DNA from: Motilibacter deserti
Lineage (GTDB): Bacteria; Actinomycetota; Actinomycetes; Motilibacterales; Motilibacteraceae
Direction of reading: 5' to 3'
Assembly: GCF_011250635.1 (NCBI RefSeq)
Contig: NZ_JAANNP010000001.1
Span: 1,024,933 to 1,088,932, forward strand
DNA length: 64,000 nucleotides
The position numbers and the translations under genes were made by a program. This document shows, in pieces, positions 58,585 to 64,000 of the stretch. How positions within the stretch are numbered: position 1 is the first letter of the stretch; each line of letters begins with the position of its first letter. Under the pieces are notes generated by a model. The model was not told where the DNA came from. It saw only the letters and a list, made by a program, of their open reading frames with translations, and did not search any database.

Positions 58585-60017
58585 GGGCGCCGCAGCACCG
58601 CGTAGCTGCCGTTGTCGAGCACGAGCTCGTAGCCGCTCGCCTGCAGCAGCCGCACCCGGTCGCGCTGCACGGCGAGCGAGTCGATGGGGAACGACGAGCG
58701 CGCGACGTCCACCACGACCCAGGGCGCGTCCCGCGGGGTCTTGTCCAGCAGCAGCACGGTGCCGCGGTCGGCCAGGTGCGGGCCGATCTCGTTGTCCGCC
58801 TCGACCGTGACGCCGGCGGGGACCAGCGCGACGGCCTGGGCGGCGGCTTGCTCGTGGGCGTCGAGCCGCCAGGTCTCCCGGTCGGCCAGGTCGGCGAAGG
58901 GGAACTTCGCGCACAGCACGACGGCGGCCAGCACGGCGTACGCGGCGAACGCCTGTCGCCAACGACGGGGCAGCCGGCGGGCCGCCTCCACGGCCGCGAC
59001 GACGAGCACCGGCAACAGGACCGCGTTGTAGTGCTGCTCGAGGCCCCAGTGGTTCGGGTTGGACGAGATCGCCCGCTCCCCCAGCTGCGGCAGCGTCAGC
59101 AGCACGACCGGCGATGCCAGCGGCAGGAACGCGAACGGCGCGAGCAGCCAGAGGACCGTCTGCTCCTTCTGCACGGGCGAGAAGACGACCTCGAACGTGT
59201 CGACCGGGTTCGGCAGCGCCGCGAAGAACGCCTCGTAGTAGTCGCCGTCCGGCGAGCCGTGGCCGTAGAACGCCGGCACGATCACGGACGTCGAGAGGTA
59301 CGCCCCGGCGAGGCCGGCGACCGCCAGCCACACGCCCAGCTTGCGCCACCCGCGCAGCGCGAGCAGCACGCCGAACATGACCGTGACGAAGCCCATGTCC
59401 TCCTTGACCAGCATGAGCGAGGCCGCCCACGCCGCCGCCTGCCCGGGCCGCCTCGCCTGCAGCCGCTCGCACGCAAGCAAGATCAGCGGAACAGCAAAGA
59501 CCACTTCATGGAAGCCGACTACGGATGCTTCCTGCAGCGGCCACGCCAGCCCGGTCGCGACGGCCACGGCGTACGCGATCCCCGGGCCGAGCACGCGGCG
59601 GGCGATGACCCACGCGACGCAGATCGAGACGGCGATGAGCCCCGCCTGGGCCAGGATCAGCATGCGCGGGTCGTCCCAGACCCAGTAGAGCGGCGCGAGC
59701 AGCACGAGGATCGGCGAGAAGTGGTCGCCGAGCGCGATCAGGTCGGGCCCGACGTCGAGGTGGACGCCCAGGGCCGGCTGCACCGGGGCGCCCCACCCGG
59801 CGTACCCCCGGACCGTCTCGTCGAAGAGCAGCAGGTCCCAGGAGCCGACCCGGAAGTTGCGGTAGGCGAGCAGGCCGAGCGTGGCGTGCACCGCGGCCAG
59901 CGCGAGCGCGACGGCCGGCACCGCCACGGCGTGCGGGCCGCGCAGCCTCCGGCCCGGGGCCCGCGCGGCGCGCTCCTGCTGCGGCGGGCGCTCGAGCAGG
60001 GGTGGGCGCTCCGTCAC
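58581..60017 (-). CDS. DUF2079 membrane protein, GT-C-like
   Basis: 478 residues from the GTG at 60017. DUF2079 landmarks: the first loop NFRVGSWDLLLFDETVRGYA, GDHFSPILVLLAPLYW, GFHEVVFAVPLILLACERL and LVKEDMGFVTVMFGVLLALRG. There are around ten helices. A C-terminal soluble part of about 110 residues (VTVEADNEIGPHLADRGTVLLL) lies outside. The family has a GT-C-like first loop and is suspected of glycosyl transfer. It opens the operon with the two glycosyltransferases downstream; the divergent TIGR03089 gene starts 50 bases away. Confidence 0.88.
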   Translation of the reverse strand: MTERPPLLERPPQQERAARAPGRRLRGPHAVAVPAVALALAAVHATLGLLAYRNFRVGSWDLLLFDETVRGYAGWGAPVQPALGVHLDVGPDLIALGDHFSPILVLLAPLYWVWDDPRMLILAQAGLIAVSICVAWVIARRVLGPGIAYAVAVATGLAWPLQEASVVGFHEVVFAVPLILLACERLQARRPGQAAAWAASLMLVKEDMGFVTVMFGVLLALRGWRKLGVWLAVAGLAGAYLSTSVIVPAFYGHGSPDGDYYEAFFAALPNPVDTFEVVFSPVQKEQTVLWLLAPFAFLPLASPVVLLTLPQLGERAISSNPNHWGLEQHYNAVLLPVLVVAAVEAARRLPRRWRQAFAAYAVLAAVVLCAKFPFADLADRETWRLDAHEQAAAQAVALVPAGVTVEADNEIGPHLADRGTVLLLDKTPRDAPWVVVDVARSSFPIDSLAVQRDRVRLLQASGYELVLDNGSYAVLRRP

Positions 60018-60053
60018 CCGCGCGACGGTACAACGTGCGGCTGGGGAGAGGCC

Positions 60054-60059
60054 TACGCT
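60054..60059 (+). promoter_or_regulatory. Possible -10 (TACGCT) for a leaderless transcript
   Basis: TACGCT fits TANNNT and ends seven bases before the GTG at 60067, with no ribosome site between. This suggests a leaderless mRNA for the TIGR03089 gene. Confidence 0.4.
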
Positions 60060-60066
60060 GCGGCAC

Positions 60067-60828
60067 GTGGCCTCCCCTGACACCCCCACCGGCCTGCTCC
60101 GCGACGCGCTGACCGCGGACCCGGCCCGCCCGTTCGTCACGTTCTACGACGACGCGACCGGCGAGCGGGTCGAGCTCTCGGTCCTGACCTTCGACAACTG
60201 GGTCGCCAAGACCGCGAACCTGCTGCAGGACGAGCTGGCGGCCGAGCCCGGGCAGACGCTCGCGCTCGTGCTGCCCGCCCACTGGCAGGCCCCGGTATGG
60301 CTGCTGGCCGCCTGGTCGGTCGGGCTCGTGGTGCATCCGGTACGCCCCGGCGACCCGGTCCCGGCGGCCGACGTGGTCGTCACGGGCCGGGACACGCTGG
60401 ACGCGGCGACGGCAGCCGGGGCCGGGGAGGTCGTAGCCCTCGGGCTCCGCCCGGCGCTGCTCGCGGCGACGACCCCCGGCCCGGCCCTGCCCGCCGGGGT
60501 CGTCGACGGGGACGCCGACGTGCCGCCGCAGGGTGACCGGTTCCTCGCCGTCAGCTGGCTGGCGGCGGACGCGCCGGCCCTGATCGCTGGAGGCGCCACG
60601 TTGACGGCCACCGATCTCGCCGCCGCCGGGCGCGACGCGGCGCAGCGGCTCGGGGCCGGCCGGGGCGTACGCCTGCTGACCGACCGCGCCCTCGACGACG
60701 CCGCCGCGATCGCCGACGTCCTGCTCGCCCCGCTCGCGGTCGGCGGGTCGCTCGTGCTCTGCCGCAACCTCGACCGGGACCGGCTCGAGCACCGGCGCGA
60801 GGTGGAGCAGGTCGCCCTCGTGGTGTGA
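60067..60828 (+). CDS. TIGR03089 family protein
   Basis: 253 residues from the GTG at 60067. It resembles a truncated AMP-binding (acyl-CoA synthetase-like) N-terminal domain: ARPFVTFYDDATGERVELSVLTFDNWVAKTANLLQDEL, ALVLPAHWQAPVWLLAAWSVGLVV. It lacks the C-terminal subdomain and the adenylate Gly-rich loop of real ligases. TIGR03089 proteins are actinobacterial, of unknown function, and usually lie beside envelope glycosyltransferase genes, as here. Confidence 0.88.
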   Translation: MASPDTPTGLLRDALTADPARPFVTFYDDATGERVELSVLTFDNWVAKTANLLQDELAAEPGQTLALVLPAHWQAPVWLLAAWSVGLVVHPVRPGDPVPAADVVVTGRDTLDAATAAGAGEVVALGLRPALLAATTPGPALPAGVVDGDADVPPQGDRFLAVSWLAADAPALIAGGATLTATDLAAAGRDAAQRLGAGRGVRLLTDRALDDAAAIADVLLAPLAVGGSLVLCRNLDRDRLEHRREVEQVALVV

Positions 60829-60917
60829 GGCGGCCTCGCGCGGCTGCCGACGTCAAGGGCCCGAGGAGCTGGAGGCCGAGCCGCGGCAGGGGGTCCTTCG
60901 TCCCGGCCCGACCCCGC

Positions 60918-62519
60918 TCAGGCGGCGTGCACGACCTGCCCCGCGACGACCGTCGCCAGCACGGGCACGTCGGGCAGCTCGTCCGGCGCGCAGGCCAGCG
61001 GGTCGGCGCCAAGCACCGTGAGGTCGGCGCGCATTCCGACGGCGACGCGGCCGGAGACGGCCTCCTCGCGCAGCGCGTACGCCGGGGCGCGGGTCATCGC
61101 GGCCAGCGCCTGGGCCGGGGTCAGCGCCTGCGCGGCGTCGCCGTACGTCCCCCGTCCCGACCCGATCGGGGCGCGCAGCGCCGCGCTCGCGAGGGTGCGC
61201 CGCGGGTCGCTGCTGCTGATCGGCCAGTCCGACCCGAGGGCCAGTGGGGCCCCGGCGGCGAGCAGGTCGCCCAGCCGCCAGGCCCGGCGTACGCGGGCCG
61301 GGCCGACCCGGACGGACCAGGTGTCGGACAGCCCGGGGTCCGACCAGTCCATGTGCGCGGGCTGCACCGACCCGACGACGTCGAGCGCCCGGAAGCGCTC
61401 GACGTCGGCGTCCGCGAGGACCTCGAGGTGCTCGACCCGGTGCCGCGCCGCCCGGGGCCGCGGCGCGAGCGCGTAGGTGTCGAGCGCGTACGTCACGGCC
61501 GCGTCCCCGATCGCGTGGGTCCAGGTGGGGAGCCCGGCACGGGCGGCTGCGACGACGGCCTCCCGGTAGTCGCGGGGGTCCAGCCACTGCGGCTCGCGGC
61601 ACTCGCCGCAGGCGTCGGGCTCGTCGAGCCAGGCGGTGCCCGCGTCGACGACCCCGTCGAGGAACGCCTTCACCGCGGCGACGCGATAGCGCCGGCCGGG
61701 GACGGCGGCGCGCGCCGCGGCGAGCGCGACCGTCTCGCCGGCCGTGCCTGCGGTGCACCACGGCGCGGTCACGACCCGCAGCGGCAGCTTGTCCTCGGCG
61801 TCGAGCAGGGCGAGCGCCTCGTGCGTCGCCCCCCACGAGTCGAGCACGTGCACGCCGGTGAGCCCGGTGGCCGCCTTCGCCCGCAGCAGCGCCTCCAGGC
61901 GGCGGGCCAGCTCCGGCACGGCCACGGCCGGCAGGGCGCGCGAGGCCAGCGCGACGGCCGACATCTCCCGCACCACCCCCGCACCGTCGACCGCCACCGT
62001 CGACCGGTCGGCGAAGCGCTCGGCCCCGGTGAGCCCGGCGAGCCGTACGGCGGCCGAGCTGAGCAGGACGGTGTGCAGGTCGGCCAGCCAGACCCAGGCG
62101 GGGCGCCCTGCGACCGCCGTGTCGACGGCGCGGGCGGCGGCGGCCAGGTCGTCCACCGCGCCGTAGTCCAGCCCGTACGCGAGCACCCACTCATCCGGGC
62201 CGGAGGCCGCAGCGCCGGCCGCGAGGGCCGATGCGAGCCCCTCCTGGCCGGACACCGCGGACAGGTCGAGGCCGCGCTCCTGCTCCAGCCCGATGCCCAG
62301 GTGCACGTGGGCATCGACCAGGCCGGGCACGACGACCTGTCCCGGCGTCTCGAGCACCCGGGTGCGGCTGCCGATCGTGGTCTTCACGTCGCGCTCGTCC
62401 CCCACCGCGACGATGCGGCCGGCGCTGACGGCGAGAGCGGTGGCCGGGGCGGCACCCGGGACGAGGGTGTGCACCCGCGCGCCGAGCACGACCAGGTCAG
62501 CCTCCATGACCGCGCTCAT
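60918..62519 (-). CDS. Amidohydrolase family protein (YtcJ-like)
   Basis: 533 residues from the ATG at 62519, overlapping the permease stop (ATGA). Metal ligands of the amidohydrolase barrel are in order: VPGLVDAHVHLG (HxH), LPTWTHAIGDAAV, RHRVEHLEVLADAD and ALGSDWPISSSDP (Asp). There is also AAVKAFLDGVVDAGTAW. The N- and C-terminal small beta-sandwich (ADLVVLGARVHTLVPG, VGMRADLTVLGADPL) is typical. It hydrolyses an amide or similar bond in the cytoplasm. Coupling with an APC permease suggests that it degrades a compound imported by that permease. Confidence 0.9.
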   Translation of the reverse strand: MSAVMEADLVVLGARVHTLVPGAAPATALAVSAGRIVAVGDERDVKTTIGSRTRVLETPGQVVVPGLVDAHVHLGIGLEQERGLDLSAVSGQEGLASALAAGAAASGPDEWVLAYGLDYGAVDDLAAAARAVDTAVAGRPAWVWLADLHTVLLSSAAVRLAGLTGAERFADRSTVAVDGAGVVREMSAVALASRALPAVAVPELARRLEALLRAKAATGLTGVHVLDSWGATHEALALLDAEDKLPLRVVTAPWCTAGTAGETVALAAARAAVPGRRYRVAAVKAFLDGVVDAGTAWLDEPDACGECREPQWLDPRDYREAVVAAARAGLPTWTHAIGDAAVTYALDTYALAPRPRAARHRVEHLEVLADADVERFRALDVVGSVQPAHMDWSDPGLSDTWSVRVGPARVRRAWRLGDLLAAGAPLALGSDWPISSSDPRRTLASAALRAPIGSGRGTYGDAAQALTPAQALAAMTRAPAYALREEAVSGRVAVGMRADLTVLGADPLACAPDELPDVPVLATVVAGQVVHAA

Positions 62520-64000
62520 CGCACACCGCTGGTGAAGGAGGCGGCGCAGGCGACACGGCGGTGCGGCCGGGCCACCAGGAGGTAGAACGTCCCCGCGGCG
62601 AGCGCCAGGACGGTCACGAGGACCGCGGCCCAGACCTGGTACCACGGCGCCCCGGGCGGGGCGAGCTGCGCCCGCGGCCACGCGACGTTGACGAACTCGA
62701 ACCCCAGCCAGGCCACGGCGGCGACGTTGAGCACCAGCCCGCGCCGCGCCCGGCGAGCGCCCCCGGCCGGCGCCCAGGTGCCGGCGAGCCGGCCGAGCAG
62801 CGCGGCGACGGCGATCAGCAGGAAGACGAGGTACGCGACGGCGGTGCCGAACGCGAGCAGGCTGCCCATCGCTGTGGAGTCCAGGCCGAGCAGCAGCCCC
62901 GCGCCTCCGACCAGCGTCACGCCCGCGATCGCCCCGACCGGCGCCTGGTGGCGGTTGAGCCGCTGCAGGGCGCGCGACCCCGGGAGCACCTCGTCGCGCG
63001 ACATCGACCACATCATGCGCGCCGTCGCCCCCTGCGCCGCCAACCCGCAGGCGAGGAAGGCGACGAGCACGAGCACCGCGAACGGCTTGGTCGCCCAGCC
63101 GCCGAAGCCCTGGGTCACCGCCGTGGTCACCGGGTCCACGTCGGCGCCGGCCGGGACGAGCGCGGGGTCGGGATGGGCGAGCGTGACGGCGACAGCGTCC
63201 AGCACGACGATCGCGCCGACCGAGAGCAGCGCCGCCCACACGGCGCGCGGGACGTGCCGGGCGGCGTCGCGCGTCTCCTCGCTCGAAGCGACACAGGCGT
63301 CCATGCCGAGGAACGCCCAGCCCGCGACCGCGAGCACGGCGAGCCCCGCCGCGATCGACGAGCCGCCGAACGCCGCCTCGGTGCCGAACGAGTCCGTCAG
63401 GACCGAGAAGCCCTGCTCCCGGAAGGCCAGCAGGAGAACCAGCCCGACGACGACCGAGGCCACGATCTCGGCCGCGATGCCGAGGGAGACCAGCCGGCGC
63501 AAGGGCTCGATGCCGTACGTGTTGGCGACCGAGCAGGCGACGAGAAACGCCGCCGCGGTCGCGACGTGCAGGGCCGGGCCCGGGGTGCCGCCGAGCACCG
63601 CCCACACCCATGGCGCCGCCAAGTAGGCGATCGTCGTGTTGGCCGCGAGGAAGGCGCACAACGACAGCCATCCCGTCATCCACGCGTACCTCGCGCTGGG
63701 CAGGACGCGTCTGGTCCATTGATAGGCGCCGCCCGCCACCGGGAAGCGCGCGGCGAGCTCGGCGTAGACCGAGACGAGGCAGGCCTGGCCGGCGAGGGCG
63801 ACGGGCAGCGCCCACACCCAGAGGCCGCCTGCGACGGCGAGCCCGACGAAGGCGACGCCGTAGAGCCCGACGACAGGCGAGATCGTCGCGAAGCCGATCG
63901 CGAGGTTGCCGCGCATGCCCAGGCTGCGGCGGAGCTGCTGCTCGTAGCCGAGCAGGCGCAGGCGCGCGGCGTCGTCGCTCGTGGTGGCGTCATAGGTGGT
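62516..64000 (-). CDS. APC-family amino acid/polyamine permease (partial, N-terminus beyond right edge)
   Basis: The frame stays open to the right edge. The 28 codons before the internal ATG at 63916 encode AARLRLLGYEQQLRRSLG, the usual cytoplasmic leader of actinobacterial APC permeases, so the real start is just past base 64000. About 12 helices are visible, with FATISPVVGLYGVAFVGLAVAGG (TM1, helix break), FPVAGGAYQWTRRVLP and GMDACVASSEETRDAARHVPRA. It takes up an amino acid, amine or related compound by proton symport or exchange. The stop overlaps the amidohydrolase start. Confidence 0.92.
   Translation of the reverse strand, partial: TTYDATTSDDAARLRLLGYEQQLRRSLGMRGNLAIGFATISPVVGLYGVAFVGLAVAGGLWVWALPVALAGQACLVSVYAELAARFPVAGGAYQWTRRVLPSARYAWMTGWLSLCAFLAANTTIAYLAAPWVWAVLGGTPGPALHVATAAAFLVACSVANTYGIEPLRRLVSLGIAAEIVASVVVGLVLLLAFREQGFSVLTDSFGTEAAFGGSSIAAGLAVLAVAGWAFLGMDACVASSEETRDAARHVPRAVWAALLSVGAIVVLDAVAVTLAHPDPALVPAGADVDPVTTAVTQGFGGWATKPFAVLVLVAFLACGLAAQGATARMMWSMSRDEVLPGSRALQRLNRHQAPVGAIAGVTLVGGAGLLLGLDSTAMGSLLAFGTAVAYLVFLLIAVAALLGRLAGTWAPAGGARRARRGLVLNVAAVAWLGFEFVNVAWPRAQLAPPGAPWYQVWAAVLVTVLALAAGTFYLLVARPHRRVACAASFTSGVR

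Overview
The window is very GC-rich, with strong G/C preference at third codon positions. Starts are frequently GTG, genes commonly overlap by ATGA or GTGA, some promoters look leaderless, and a WhiB-type regulator sits divergently beside F420 biosynthesis genes. Together these point to a chromosomal segment of a high-GC actinobacterium (Actinomycetes). The species cannot be named from sequence alone. The whiB2 - fbiA - fbiB order and a mannose-1-phosphate guanylyltransferase-like gene recall the mycobacterial whiB2/fbiAB/manB neighbourhood, in rearranged form.

Layout. 1-5.2 kb (minus): a DUF5719 exported protein (cut by the left edge), a large GT2 glycosyltransferase with a polytopic membrane region, and a ribokinase. 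5.4-14.1 kb (plus): a block of exported proteins comprising a beta-helix CSLREA/PKD protein, a small secreted protein, a Tat-exported metallophosphoesterase with discoidin-like and LamG-like modules, and a Tat-exported PHP-type metallohydrolase coupled to an unknown protein. 14.1-18.8 kb (minus): a small unknown protein, an MMPL exporter and a NarL-type two-component system with a candidate binding-site repeat in front of the exporter. 18.9-25.6 kb: beta-propeller protein, LLM flavin oxidoreductase, WhiB2-like regulator, fbiA-fbiB, ClgR-like regulator, PspC protein and a DUF427 protein. 25.6-33.1 kb: GH1 beta-glucosidase, HhH-GPD DNA glycosylase, DUF3105 protein, a small ABC transporter, an Ig-like secreted protein and an animal-type haem peroxidase.

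33.1-39.7 kb is an envelope-glycan region: membrane-anchored beta-propeller protein, NDP-sugar pyrophosphorylase, flippase-like membrane protein, exported GH25-like protein, GT-B glycosyltransferase and methyltransferase. 39.7-46.6 kb holds a diguanylate cyclase, small membrane and HEAT-repeat proteins, a secreted amidase, a CPBP protease and an orphan putative immunity protein.

46.8-53.4 kb is the accessory region. Codon use and base composition become visibly more AT-rich. It holds a STAND/NB-ARC-TPR ATPase with an unassigned N-terminal domain, a membrane protein of unknown function, a small HEPN-like protein with an RNSVVH motif flanked by a 15-bp direct repeat, and an IS110-family transposase with a structured 5' non-coding region that may encode a bridge RNA. 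This is the best candidate in the window for an undescribed (probably anti-phage) system, but that role is inference.

53.4-64 kb returns to the core style: SRPBCC protein, HxlR regulator divergent from an NmrA-like reductase, a three-gene glycosyltransferase operon (DUF2079, GT-C-like, GT2), a TIGR03089 protein, an amidohydrolase, and an APC permease cut by the right edge. No tRNA, rRNA or CRISPR array was found.
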